Positions 33,598 to 42,270 of a DNA stretch of 64,000 nt are shown piece by piece. The position numbers and the translations under genes are program-made. Source of the stretch: Bacteroidota bacterium (lineage in GTDB: Bacteria > Bacteroidota > Bacteroidia > NS11-12g > UBA955); NCBI GenBank assembly GCA_027621365.1, contig JAQCBH010000006.1, positions 1-64,000 of the forward strand. Reading direction: 5' to 3'. A model generated the notes under the pieces. It made no database searches. It had not been told where the DNA came from and saw only the letters and a list, made by a program, of their open reading frames with translations. Numbering within the stretch: the first letter of the stretch is position 1; the number at the start of each line of letters is the position of its first letter.

Positions 33598-36243
33598 TTA
33601 CGCCAAAAGCTCTCGTTGTTCCTTCAGACGACGCGCGATGGTCATGGCGAATCCTAAGACCATGAGTACGGTTCCTGCCCATACCGAATTGATCCAGGGG
33701 AACTCAATTGACTTCACAACCACATAAGGGATAACGGGTTTTTTCTCGCCGGTCTGAATCACGAATTCCAAATTTTCCGCTTTGGGATTGGGATCCAAGA
33801 TTTTCATGTGCTGAATGCTGACATACAATCCCAGCTCATCTGATTCAACGGGTGCTGATTCAAAGGCTCCAGAAGCGGTATTGATTTTAAACTGCGGATA
33901 AACGTATCGGTATGCTTCGGTTGGAGATTCCGAAAACCCAATGTTGCTGCAGGCCATTTTAAGCTGAACTACTAGACCTTCTGCTGTGGGGTAGCTGCTG
34001 AAACTGTCCAATCTCAGGGCCAACTTGGCTGAAGAGGTCGTGAAGGTCTCTCCCATTCGCAACGTGTCTTGCTTGAATCCAGCAAAGGGCTCAGGCTTAT
34101 CCATACTGCTTTGATAACTCACGTGGGTGAAAATGTCTTTGCTCAAAAAGTGTCTTGTATCGGGCTCGGCCAACAATCCCATTTTGGGGTTGTTCTGGGT
34201 CTTCGGCTGCAACTGAAAACTATCTCCGGTTAGGGTATCGACAAAATTCAAGAGAAAATACTCGTTGATGCTGTCAAAGCCGGTCCCTTTTCGTTGACCC
34301 ATATAGGTAACGCCATAATTAGAAGCCTGTCCTTGACGGTCTTTGTATAAAATCGCGTTTTCACGATTGAACTCTATACCTTTTGCATCCATTTGGCCAT
34401 TGGCGTCCATTTCTGGGGCCAAGCCAATACCGGCACTTTGGGTAATGATGCGCTGATTGACCGAAGAGATCAAGACACCTAACAACAAAACACCAAAGCC
34501 AATGTGGGCCACACTAGAACCGTGATTCAACCATGATTTCTTCTTCTTTTCAAGGGCATACCAAGCATTGGCCGAAATCAAATAAACCGAGGCAAACAGG
34601 AAGAGCAAATAGCCCAAATTGTAAATATCCAGGGCCCAAGCCAACAGAACCGAAAGACTGAGTGACAACCCTACTGTTTTGAGAAGACCTTTGACCCAAA
34701 CTTCTAGAGGCGTTTCTCTAAATCGGAACCAGTGCCCCATGGCCATTAACACCATGATGGGCATGGCTAGCCACAATTGAACACGGTTGTAATCGGCTTC
34801 TTGAGGAACGGCGGTTTTGAAACCAAACAGTTTGTTGAAAACGGGAATGGAAGTGGCGAAGAACACTTGAACCAGACTCAATATCAAAAACATAGAGCCC
34901 AAGAACATCCAAAATTCTCGGCTACTCACTTTGTCCTCAGTAGCTACATCTTCTTTGGTCTCTTTCAATAGGGCCTGAATGAATCCCACCAAGGTCCCGG
35001 CAAATAAGACTATGCCCGCCCATTTGATGATGGAGGTAAAATGGGCTTCCCATGAATCGGGAATGGCCATACTCACTAAGGGTATCAAAACCAAAACGGC
35101 CACTAAGGCGTAGGCAATGGTAGATCGAAGAGTTTTTGACTGTACGGCGGCCCAATAGGAAAGTCCAATAAAGGCCAACAAGAAGAGCAACAATTGGCCC
35201 GACAATCCCAAATCGGTGAAACTGTGCACGGAAGCCTCTCCTAGTATACCACTTCGGGTCAAAAAGGTAGCGTACAGCACCAACCAGAAACTCAATTGAA
35301 TCAGCAAATGTGCCGAAAACAAATGCCTACCGGTGCTCTTGGCAATCAAAAGCATATGAGCGGCAGCGGCCATGAGCAACCAGGGCATCAAAGAAGCATT
35401 TTCTACGGGATCCCAAGCCCAGTATCCGCCGAAATTCAGGCTTTCATACGCCCAATATCCACCCATGATGATGCCCAAGCCCAAAATGCCCACACAGACC
35501 AAGCTCCAGATCAATGCCGGGCGAATCCAGGAGCGATTTTGACCCCCTTTCCACAAGGCGGACACGCTGTAAGCAAAGGGAACAACGGCTGTTGCAAATC
35601 CAAAAAACAAGGTGGGTGGATGAATGACCATCCAATAGTTCTGAAGCAAAGGATTCAAGCCATTTCCATCGGTAATGACCTGCAAATAGTTGCCTATGCC
35701 AATGCTCCCCAAAATGGGTATCTGCAGAAAATCAGGACGTTCTACGCGCAAAAGTTCAAAAGGACTGCTTCCCAAATGGAAACTACCCCATTCAATGCCC
35801 AGCAACATGGAGCTCAAGGCTACCTGGGCAAAAGCCATGATGGCCATGACGGGGGCTTTTAAATCCGTTTGTTTGCGGAGCAACGCCAAACCGATGGCTG
35901 CGTTCCAGAACATCCAGAGCAAGAAACTTCCCTCTTGACCTTCCCAAAAACAGGAAATCATGTAATGGGTGGGCAAGGCCAAAGAACTGTGCCTCCAGAC
36001 GTAGTAGTATTCAAATCGGTGAAAGAATATCAGGAAGAAGAGTACGGCAACAATGCTCAATACCCCAAAGCTGTGGGCCAAAAAGAAACGCTTTCCCCAA
36101 TCGTAGTAGCTGCTCGTTCCCTCTTTGCTCGCCTGGAAAAAGGCGAAAACCGCCAATAAGGCGGTGGCAAATGTCAATATAACGGCGGCGTGACCTAGGT
36201 TTCCCAACCAAAGCCACTCACCTGCAAATTCAATGCTTTTCAT
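33598..36243 (-). CDS. ccmF: Cytochrome c-type biogenesis protein CcmF (heme lyase, CcsA/CcmF family)
   Basis: 881 residues with about 14-15 transmembrane helices. Seen: the WWD-type heme-handling segment GGYWAWDPVENASLMPWLL (~276-294), MVIHPPTLFFGFA before it, and a large periplasmic domain (~600-840) before the last helix. Known: CcmF ligates heme to apocytochrome c at CxxCH. It is longer than the E. coli protein (647), mostly through the C-terminal periplasmic domain, as in other Bacteroidetes. It begins three bases after ccmE ends. Confidence 0.93.
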   Translation of the reverse strand: MKSIEFAGEWLWLGNLGHAAVILTFATALLAVFAFFQASKEGTSSYYDWGKRFFLAHSFGVLSIVAVLFFLIFFHRFEYYYVWRHSSLALPTHYMISCFWEGQEGSFLLWMFWNAAIGLALLRKQTDLKAPVMAIMAFAQVALSSMLLGIEWGSFHLGSSPFELLRVERPDFLQIPILGSIGIGNYLQVITDGNGLNPLLQNYWMVIHPPTLFFGFATAVVPFAYSVSALWKGGQNRSWIRPALIWSLVCVGILGLGIIMGGYWAYESLNFGGYWAWDPVENASLMPWLLMAAAAHMLLIAKSTGRHLFSAHLLIQLSFWLVLYATFLTRSGILGEASVHSFTDLGLSGQLLLFLLAFIGLSYWAAVQSKTLRSTIAYALVAVLVLIPLVSMAIPDSWEAHFTSIIKWAGIVLFAGTLVGFIQALLKETKEDVATEDKVSSREFWMFLGSMFLILSLVQVFFATSIPVFNKLFGFKTAVPQEADYNRVQLWLAMPIMVLMAMGHWFRFRETPLEVWVKGLLKTVGLSLSLSVLLAWALDIYNLGYLLFLFASVYLISANAWYALEKKKKSWLNHGSSVAHIGFGVLLLGVLISSVNQRIITQSAGIGLAPEMDANGQMDAKGIEFNRENAILYKDRQGQASNYGVTYMGQRKGTGFDSINEYFLLNFVDTLTGDSFQLQPKTQNNPKMGLLAEPDTRHFLSKDIFTHVSYQSSMDKPEPFAGFKQDTLRMGETFTTSSAKLALRLDSFSSYPTAEGLVVQLKMACSNIGFSESPTEAYRYVYPQFKINTASGAFESAPVESDELGLYVSIQHMKILDPNPKAENLEFVIQTGEKKPVIPYVVVKSIEFPWINSVWAGTVLMVLGFAMTIARRLKEQRELLA

Positions 36244-36246
36244 GAA

Positions 36247-36654
36247 TTACTGAACTTGTCCCACTTGAACAGGAGCGTCTTCGTATTTCGAAGGGCATTT
36301 GGAAAGGATGTCGGTTGCGTAGAAATCGCCAGCCCGGTGTTTGCCTATGAGCACCAGTTTCTCGCTGCGCTCCATGTCTTGTGGCTTGGGTTTGCCGTAA
36401 ATGACACGACTAGCATTTCCCAAAGAATCAATGGCGTAGAACACGAGCTTATTGGCGTCTTCTTGAGCATTGTATTCCAAGGGCTTGGATTTGTCCAGTT
36501 GGCAAACCACATGGTATTCCTTGTAGGGGTGTTCCTCACTCAATTGGGCCGCCTCGTAAAAGGAGACGTATTGCGTGGTATTCCCGTAAAGACTGATGAC
36601 CGTGGCCAAGCCAATAGCGGCCAAAACGATCAAGGCGATGTGCAGGGGTTTCAT
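36247..36654 (-). CDS. ccmE: Cytochrome c maturation heme chaperone CcmE, CxxxY type
   Basis: 135 residues. Seen: one N-terminal membrane anchor (~3-22), an OB-fold domain with YHVVCQLDKSKPLEYN, VFYAIDSLGNASRVIYGKPKPQ and EKLVLIGKHRAGDFYATDIL, then LSKCPSKYED. Where E. coli CcmE has LAKHDENY (the heme-binding His of HxxxY), this protein has LSKCPSKY, so the attachment residue is Cys120 with Tyr124. Known: CxxxY CcmE proteins occur in some deltaproteobacteria and archaea. It overlaps ccmD by four bases. Confidence 0.92.
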   Translation of the reverse strand: MKPLHIALIVLAAIGLATVISLYGNTTQYVSFYEAAQLSEEHPYKEYHVVCQLDKSKPLEYNAQEDANKLVFYAIDSLGNASRVIYGKPKPQDMERSEKLVLIGKHRAGDFYATDILSKCPSKYEDAPVQVGQVQ

Positions 36655-36824
36655 GAGGGATCCTCCTTTTCTATCGCTGAGATTTTTCGGTCTAAGCGAA
36701 TCAAATACAGAGCGATGCCCAGAAAAATCAGCACCAGAACGGTGGCGGTTGCATTGAATTTGGCTTCGCTCACCAAAAAGCCAACAGCGGCTTCAGAAAG
36801 GCTTTGCAAGAGATTAGGCATCAT
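36651..36824 (-). CDS. ccmD: CcmD-family small membrane protein
   Basis: 57 residues from the ATG at 36824. Seen: an amphipathic start, one transmembrane helix (ATATVLVLIFLGIALYLI) and the diagnostic Bacteroidetes ending RLDRKISAIEKE. Known: CcmD is a small stabilising component linking CcmC, CcmE and the ABC exporter CcmAB. It overlaps ccmC upstream by 11 bp and ccmE downstream by four, so the three are translated together. Low complexity makes the assignment rest on position and the C-terminal pattern. Confidence 0.8.
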   Translation of the reverse strand: MMPNLLQSLSEAAVGFLVSEAKFNATATVLVLIFLGIALYLIRLDRKISAIEKEDPS

Positions 36825-37887
36825 GGTTTTCAAATTTTTGGGCTATTCGATTTATGCGGTAAAGCAATTGGGCTATCCAAGTGTATACCAGTATCCATCC
36901 TAAAACGGCTGGGTAAAAAACAAGTTTGAGGGTGTCGTCCAAGTCGTATTTTTTGAAACCGACGGTTCCACCGCTGCCCGGATGCAAGGTGTTGCTTGAC
37001 AATTTGGGCATGATCCATACCAAGGCGATGAACAAAGGGAATACAAAGATTCCATAAACGCTGGACAAACGGGCGCGTTGCATGGGGTCTTTCAAGGTTG
37101 AACGCAACAAGAGGTAGGCGAAGTACATGATCATACCCAAAGCCACTCCATTCAATTTGGGATCTCGAGGCCACCAAGAACCCCAAGTAGCTCTGGCCCA
37201 AGCTGATCCGGTTACACAACCAATGATTCCGGCCAACAATGCCACCCTGATTAGGGCATCGGCGCGCAGGTCATCGTCCAATCGTCCCTTGGATAAGTAG
37301 CGAATGGCGTATATCACCGAAAACAGCAACAAAAACATCATGGCAAACCACATGGGAACATGAAAAAACTGGTTGCGAATGCTTTCGTTCAAAATCGGTC
37401 TATGGGGGAAGCCGGTGGTCCAATCGCCGTCTTGTTGGTAGGAATTAGCCGCTATTTGTGCGGTGGTATCCCCATTGTTGCAACTTGAGTCTAGCCAAAC
37501 GGCATCGGGAAGGCTGATCCAATTGGACTGGGCCTGATCATTTTCGAGTCGTATGAAAACCGTGTAAAGACGATCGAACGCATTGTTGCCTTGGCTGGCA
37601 TTGGGGGCAAATCTGGCACTCACTTGGCTATTTTCACTTTGAATCTCGCCTTGGTTGAGCCATTGAATGGGTCCAGACTGAAGCAGCAATTGACGCGCTT
37701 TCCATCCTTTTGGCACATTGTAGACATAAGCCTTCAATTGGGGATTCGTACCACTGAGTTTCTGAGGGGCTACATCCAGTATTCCCGGTTTCAATGGGAT
37801 GAACAAACCTGCAGTCAAGGTCGTTAACACCAGGATCAGTCCCAGTGCTTTCCAAGCTTGCTTGCGTATGAAGGTGTTGATTTTCAT
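36814..37887 (-). CDS. ccmC: Heme exporter/handling protein CcmC (CcsA family) with N-terminal extension
   Basis: 357 residues. Seen: an N-terminal helix (~13-32), then a ~140-residue non-membrane region (~35-175), then five further helices. These contain the WWD-like motif TGSAWARATWGSWWPRDPKL (~237-256) and the downstream LHPGSGG. Known: CcmC loads heme onto CcmE. The periplasmic N-terminal domain is longer than in E. coli CcmC (245 residues) but is seen in Bacteroidetes. Its ATG overlaps the proline dehydrogenase stop (ATGA). ccmA and ccmB are not adjacent. Confidence 0.9.
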   Translation of the reverse strand: MKINTFIRKQAWKALGLILVLTTLTAGLFIPLKPGILDVAPQKLSGTNPQLKAYVYNVPKGWKARQLLLQSGPIQWLNQGEIQSENSQVSARFAPNASQGNNAFDRLYTVFIRLENDQAQSNWISLPDAVWLDSSCNNGDTTAQIAANSYQQDGDWTTGFPHRPILNESIRNQFFHVPMWFAMMFLLLFSVIYAIRYLSKGRLDDDLRADALIRVALLAGIIGCVTGSAWARATWGSWWPRDPKLNGVALGMIMYFAYLLLRSTLKDPMQRARLSSVYGIFVFPLFIALVWIMPKLSSNTLHPGSGGTVGFKKYDLDDTLKLVFYPAVLGWILVYTWIAQLLYRINRIAQKFENHDA

Positions 37888-39044
37888 TGTTTTCTGCGCT
37901 TCATTTCTCGTTCGATCAAGCTGAGTTCACGGCCCGCCTGACCTTTGGCTGAAGTGTTTTCTTGTGCTCTCCTGAGAAGATAGGGCATTACCGCTGAAAT
38001 TGGACCATAAGGCACGTATTTGGCGACATTGTATCCGAAGTGTGACAAATTGTAACTGATGTGATCGCTCATGCCCAGCAACTGGGAGAAATAGACCCTT
38101 GAACCTTCCATTTCCCCCTGTTCTTGCAACCATTTGGCCGCCAAGAGACTGGAGTCTTCGTTGTGCGTGCCAATGCAACAGGAGATGCGAGGATGTTCCA
38201 AACACCATTGCACTGCGGCATTGTAATCGCGGTCGGTAGATACTTTGTCAACTTGTATGGGGCTCTGGTAACCCATTTCTAGAGCCCTTGCTCTCTCCTT
38301 TTCCATGTATGCTCCTCGAACCAATTTGAATCCCAAATGGTAAGAGCTATTTTCCGTCTGTTCTTTCAAATAGGCAAGACGATCGTGACGATACAATTGA
38401 AGGGTGTTATAGACAATACAGGATTCTTGATTGTACAAACTCATCGCTTCTTCCGTCAATCGATCAATGGCATCTTGTATCCATGACTCTTCTGCATCCA
38501 CAAACAAACGAACTTGTTTTTCGTGAGCCAATTGGCAAATGGAATTGAAACGGGCCTTGCCCCTTTCCCATTGAACTTGTTCAGCCTCGTTCAACTCTCT
38601 TCCTTCGCTTTGAGCATGAAGCAAGTCGAATGAAACGATGCCGGTAACCTTGAATACCGAAAACGGTATTCGTGCATCTTGTGAAGCCTTAACAATGGTT
38701 TCCATCACCTCGACGGCTGTTTGGTCGAATGCTTCTTCGCTCTCTTCTCCTTCAACGGAATAATCGAGAATGGTACCTATGCCTGAGGCGTTCAAATTCG
38801 AAATGGCCGTCTCACTGGCTTGCATGGACTCGCCCCCACAAAATTGCTCGAAAATGGTAGCCTTGATGATGCCCTTTAAACCCAGGGCGATGGTCAGTTT
38901 TGAAAGCCAGGCTCCATTGTTCAATAAGAAGTTGGAATTGAAGGAACGAAACAGCCATTGAGCCTTGCGCAATTGAAAATTACTTTTATGCGCAAACGCC
39001 ACTTTCGTATTGTCGAATGAAGGCAAATGGGACACCTCGTTCAT
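37884..39044 (-). CDS. Proline dehydrogenase (monofunctional PRODH)
   Basis: 386 residues. Seen: the FAD-binding barrel with RLFVDAEESWIQDAID, LGFKLVRGAYMEKERARA, IGTHNEDSSLLAAKWL, YFSQLLGMSDHISYNL and the substrate motif YLLRRAQENTS (two Arg). Known: it oxidises proline to pyrroline-5-carboxylate and passes electrons to the quinone pool. It lacks the P5C dehydrogenase half of PutA. It heads an operon with ccmCDEF and a DUF2520 protein, and a strong consensus promoter lies seven bases upstream. Confidence 0.95.
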   Translation of the reverse strand: MNEVSHLPSFDNTKVAFAHKSNFQLRKAQWLFRSFNSNFLLNNGAWLSKLTIALGLKGIIKATIFEQFCGGESMQASETAISNLNASGIGTILDYSVEGEESEEAFDQTAVEVMETIVKASQDARIPFSVFKVTGIVSFDLLHAQSEGRELNEAEQVQWERGKARFNSICQLAHEKQVRLFVDAEESWIQDAIDRLTEEAMSLYNQESCIVYNTLQLYRHDRLAYLKEQTENSSYHLGFKLVRGAYMEKERARALEMGYQSPIQVDKVSTDRDYNAAVQWCLEHPRISCCIGTHNEDSSLLAAKWLQEQGEMEGSRVYFSQLLGMSDHISYNLSHFGYNVAKYVPYGPISAVMPYLLRRAQENTSAKGQAGRELSLIEREMKRRKQ

Positions 39045-39051
39045 GTGAGTA

Positions 39052-39082
39052 CAAAAATACGGGGCGACAGGCTCAGAACAAA
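39052..39082 (-). promoter_or_regulatory. Consensus promoter of the PRODH-ccm operon
   Basis: On the minus strand TTTG (39082-39079), a 19-base spacer and TATTTTTG (39059-39052), then seven bases to the ATG. Both boxes and the spacing match the known Bacteroidetes promoter, the best in this window. Confidence 0.7.
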
Positions 39083-39090
39083 GAAGAAAC

Positions 39091-40836
39091 CTAGGGAATA
39101 CGAAGATTCAACAGGTCGACCACCTCTTTCAATTTTGGGTGTTTCTCCATCAAATAATCCAACTTCTCCTTGTCGGTGTAGGGCCTTCTGCCTTCGCTTT
39201 CTGATTCCTTGAGTACAAACGAAACACTCAAGCCCCTCATGCCCAATTCTCTCTGCAAGAAGGGAATCAAATCAGAGCGAACTTCTTCTAGGATTTCTTT
39301 GACATGAACAGCCGAAAATGCTGCTAGAATTTCGTTGTCTTGCCAGCTAAGATCAGCTTGGCTCAGAGAACCGTTGATGCGAGGCGTTTGTTTCGAGCAC
39401 CAAGTTGACCAAACTGATTTGATTTGGTCCAGTGTGAGGGCAATGTTGGGTGTTGGGTCTGTTTTTACTGCGTCTGATAGAACTTCATGGCTCGCTACCT
39501 CCATTGTAGGGGCCTCTTTCTTCATCGCCTTAAAGGCCTCAAATCCTTTTGATAGGGGTAGTTTGGCTTTGATTATGGTAGAAGTTGGCGAATCTTTTGA
39601 AACAGATTCCGTCTCTGAAGTAGGAACAGGATTCGTAACAGCAACCGTTGAAGTCGCTTTGTCGGGTTCTACGCGAATGAGGGCTTCGGGTTTGTAAGCT
39701 CGATCAGATATCGGCTTAGCATGGTTTAGGCTAAGGCCTTTTTTTTTTAACTCTTCGAATGAAGGCAAGGCGCCCATAACCAGAGGGAGTTGGGCCATCT
39801 TCAAAAGACAAAGTTCTATCAGCAACCTTGGATTGCGGCTGTTCTTGTATTTTTCATCGCAATCAGAAACCATATTCAAGCCATTTAATAGGTAGGCGAA
39901 GCCAAGCTTTTGGCTTTGTTCCAAATAGCGATCTCGAAAGCTCTCCCCAACATCCAACAAGGAAGCCGTTTTGGCATCTTGACACAAAATGAGGTTTCGC
40001 AAATGTTGCGCCCAAGATGAGACGAATACGGAACCATCAAAGCCTTTGTTCAAGATGGAGTCGAACTGAACCAAAGCCTCTGAAGCTTTGGTTTCAAACA
40101 AGGTTTGGCTCAATTGAAAGAAGTAATCAGGATCCAAAACGCTGAGAATGTCAACGGCTTGGTTGTAGGCCAATTTCCCTTCACCAAAGCTGACCAATTG
40201 ATCGAACATACTCAAGGCATCTCGTAAGCCTCCGTCAGCTTTCACAGCAATCAAGTGCAGGGCATCATCATCAGCCTCAATTCCTTCTTTTTCTGCAATG
40301 CCCTTCAAATGCTGAACCATGTCGTCAGTTGATATTCGATTGAAATTGAAAACTTGGCAACGCGACAGAATGGTGGGAAGAATCTTGTGCTTTTCAGTAG
40401 TAGCTAAGATGAAAATGGCGTAAGAAGGAGGCTCTTCCAAGGTTTTCAAAAACGCGTTGAAGGCTTGAGCCGACAACATATGTACCTCATCAATGATGTA
40501 AACCTTGTATTTCCCAACTTGAGGCGGGATGCGTACTTGGTCAATGAGGTGACGAATGTCGTCTACACTGTTATTGGAGGCGGCGTCGAGTTCGAAGATG
40601 TTGAAGGCATAGTCGCTTTCTTTCCCATCGTTCGCTTCTTTTTGGTTGATGACTTTGGCCAGGATTCGAGCACAGGTGGTTTTTCCTACTCCACGAGGCC
40701 CCGTGAACAAAAAAGCCTGGGCCAATTTGCCACTGTTGATTTCGTGCATGAGTGTATCAGCAACATGCCGTTGACCGACCACCTGATCAAAGGCCAAGGG
40801 GCGGTATTTTCGGGCCGATACGACGAAAGCAGACAT
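39091..40836 (-). CDS. dnaX: DNA polymerase III subunits gamma/tau, lacking the zinc-binding module
   Basis: 581 residues from the ATG at 40836. Seen: ARKYRPLAFDQVVGQ, Walker A GPRGVGKT (46-53), FELDAASNNSVDDIR, Walker B IIDEVH (114-119), TTEKHKILPTILSRCQ, then a variable linker and a tau-like C-terminus. Known: DnaX is the clamp-loader motor and normally carries a four-Cys zinc site right after the Walker A helix. Here residues ~62-78 read VINQKEANDGKESDYAF with no Cys at all. The flanking conserved sequence is intact, so this is a precise loss. It is divergent from the thioredoxin-like gene. Confidence 0.95.
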   Translation of the reverse strand: MSAFVVSARKYRPLAFDQVVGQRHVADTLMHEINSGKLAQAFLFTGPRGVGKTTCARILAKVINQKEANDGKESDYAFNIFELDAASNNSVDDIRHLIDQVRIPPQVGKYKVYIIDEVHMLSAQAFNAFLKTLEEPPSYAIFILATTEKHKILPTILSRCQVFNFNRISTDDMVQHLKGIAEKEGIEADDDALHLIAVKADGGLRDALSMFDQLVSFGEGKLAYNQAVDILSVLDPDYFFQLSQTLFETKASEALVQFDSILNKGFDGSVFVSSWAQHLRNLILCQDAKTASLLDVGESFRDRYLEQSQKLGFAYLLNGLNMVSDCDEKYKNSRNPRLLIELCLLKMAQLPLVMGALPSFEELKKKGLSLNHAKPISDRAYKPEALIRVEPDKATSTVAVTNPVPTSETESVSKDSPTSTIIKAKLPLSKGFEAFKAMKKEAPTMEVASHEVLSDAVKTDPTPNIALTLDQIKSVWSTWCSKQTPRINGSLSQADLSWQDNEILAAFSAVHVKEILEEVRSDLIPFLQRELGMRGLSVSFVLKESESEGRRPYTDKEKLDYLMEKHPKLKEVVDLLNLRIP

Positions 40837-40866
40837 GCTTGCAAAGTAACGCAAAAACCCTAGTGT

Positions 40867-40885
40867 ATGCCACCAAAATTGGCAT
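40867..40885. promoter_or_regulatory. Small dyad between dnaX and the thioredoxin-like gene
   Basis: ATGCCA (40867-40872) and TGGCAT (40880-40885) form a perfect 6-bp inverted repeat with a 7-base centre. It sits near the expected -33 position of dnaX, whose -7-like TTACTTTG ends five bases before the ATG. On the plus strand it is followed by T residues, but no plus-strand gene lies upstream to terminate. It may be chance. Confidence 0.25.
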
Positions 40886-40932
40886 TTTTACTGCCTTGGA
40901 TTCCCCAAGATTGCGCGTAATTTGCAGTAACA

Positions 40933-41460
40933 ATGAACATTGGTGATTCACTCAAGCCTTTTTGCTTAAAAAGCACGGACAATCAATTGGTTAACTCTTT
41001 TGATTTCGCCGAAAAATCTGCTCTAGTATTAGTGGCTACCTGCAACCATTGCCCCTATGCGCAGGCGTATTGGCCCAGGTTGATTCGATTGTTCAAGAAG
41101 TTCGAAGAAGACAACTTGGCTTTGGTCGCTATCAATGGAAACGATGTCGCTCAACAACCCTTGGACGGGTTTGAAGATATGAAGCGATTGGCGAAGCAGT
41201 TGCGATTGCCATTCCCCTATCTCCATGACGAAAAGCAAGATGTTTTGAAAGCATTGGGAGCGGAAAAGACGCCCGAAGTTTTTGTGTTCAACTCAAGGCG
41301 CAAATTGGTTTACAAAGGCGCCATTGACGACAACTGGGAAACTGAGCCCGGTGTCATGAGTGTGCACTTGGAAGATGCCATCGAATACACCTTAGACGGA
41401 TTGGAAATAGACTATCCCGAAATCCCCGCAGTCGGTTGTGGAATCAAATGGAAACGCTGA
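40933..41460 (+). CDS. Thioredoxin-like/AhpC-TSA family protein
   Basis: 175 residues, no signal peptide. Seen: a thioredoxin fold with VLVATCNHCPYAQAYWPRLI (Cys-x-x-Cys, ~37-40), LALVAINGNDVAQQP, LPFPYLHDEKQDVLKALGAEKTPEVFVFN and the cis-Pro TPEVFVF. Known: this cytoplasmic redoxin subfamily with CNHCPY is common and often called thioredoxin family protein; its substrate is unknown. It heads a three-gene run with an SDR oxidoreductase and MarC, and overlaps the SDR start by 13 bp. Confidence 0.9.
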   Translation: MNIGDSLKPFCLKSTDNQLVNSFDFAEKSALVLVATCNHCPYAQAYWPRLIRLFKKFEEDNLALVAINGNDVAQQPLDGFEDMKRLAKQLRLPFPYLHDEKQDVLKALGAEKTPEVFVFNSRRKLVYKGAIDDNWETEPGVMSVHLEDAIEYTLDGLEIDYPEIPAVGCGIKWKR

Positions 41461-42260
41461 AAAAATGCAGTTTGATCACCGGTGCCTCTAGCGGCATTGG
41501 TCAAGCCTTGGCCTTGGAATTGGCCAAAAAAGGCCACAATTTGGTATTGATGGCCCGAAATGCTGAGGCTCTTCAACAAACCATCCAAGAATGCCATCAA
41601 TCGGGTGCAAAAGCCATAGCCGTCATCGGTGACGTGAGCAAAGACTCCGATTGTCAAGCTTTTGTCGATCGCGCCATTCAGGAATTTGGCCGCATTGATG
41701 CCTTGTACAACAATGCTGGGATTAGCATGAGGGCCTTGTTCAGAGACGCTGAAGTGTCTGTTTTGGAATCGGTCATGGCCACCAACTTTTGGGGTACTGT
41801 TTATTGCACCAAATACGCCCTTCCCCATTTGATTGAATCAAAGGGAAGTGTGATTGGAGTTTCTTCAGTAGCCGGTTTCAAAGGGCTACCTGCTCGTACG
41901 GGTTACAGTGCATCCAAATTTGCCATGCACGGCTTTTTGGAAAGTCTGCGCATTGAGAATCGAAATACTGGGTTGCATGTTTTGATTGCCTGCCCGGGCT
42001 ACACTGCTAGCAACATTCGCAAAACTGCCCTCAATGCGGAAGGCCAAACCCAAAAGGAATCCCCATTGAACGAGAAAAAGCTAATGCCTGCCAGTGAAGT
42101 TGCGCAACATATTGTCAAGGCAGTAGAACACAGAAAAACCCGATTGGTCCTGACATTTCAAGGTAAAATGGCCTTGTTGATCAATACCGTAAGCTCGAAG
42201 CTGGCTGATTGGGTAGCCTATCGAGTCATTTCCAAAGAGCCCGATAGCCCGTTTCGTTAA
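41448..42260 (+). CDS. Short-chain dehydrogenase/reductase (SDR family)
   Basis: 270 residues from the ATG at 41448; another ATG 12 bases upstream is possible. Seen: cofactor loop TGASSGIGQAL (~11-21), DVSKD, NNAGISM (~85-91), the catalytic Ser in IGVSSVAGF and YSASKFAMHGF (Tyr-x3-Lys). Known: classical SDR enzymes use NAD(P)H on many small substrates, so specificity is unassigned. It overlaps the thioredoxin-like gene and is followed by marC after ten bases. Confidence 0.93.
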   Translation: METLKKCSLITGASSGIGQALALELAKKGHNLVLMARNAEALQQTIQECHQSGAKAIAVIGDVSKDSDCQAFVDRAIQEFGRIDALYNNAGISMRALFRDAEVSVLESVMATNFWGTVYCTKYALPHLIESKGSVIGVSSVAGFKGLPARTGYSASKFAMHGFLESLRIENRNTGLHVLIACPGYTASNIRKTALNAEGQTQKESPLNEKKLMPASEVAQHIVKAVEHRKTRLVLTFQGKMALLINTVSSKLADWVAYRVISKEPDSPFR

Positions 42261-42270
42261 TGATTAAGCC

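Noticed and set aside
35296-35862. 188-codon plus-strand frame over ccmF
   Set aside because: It is antisense to membrane helices of ccmF; Gln/His-rich translation is typical of such shadows.
40860-40890. Plus-strand terminator at the dnaX/thioredoxin junction
   Set aside because: No plus-strand transcript arrives there; the hairpin is between divergent starts and is listed only as a weak dyad.
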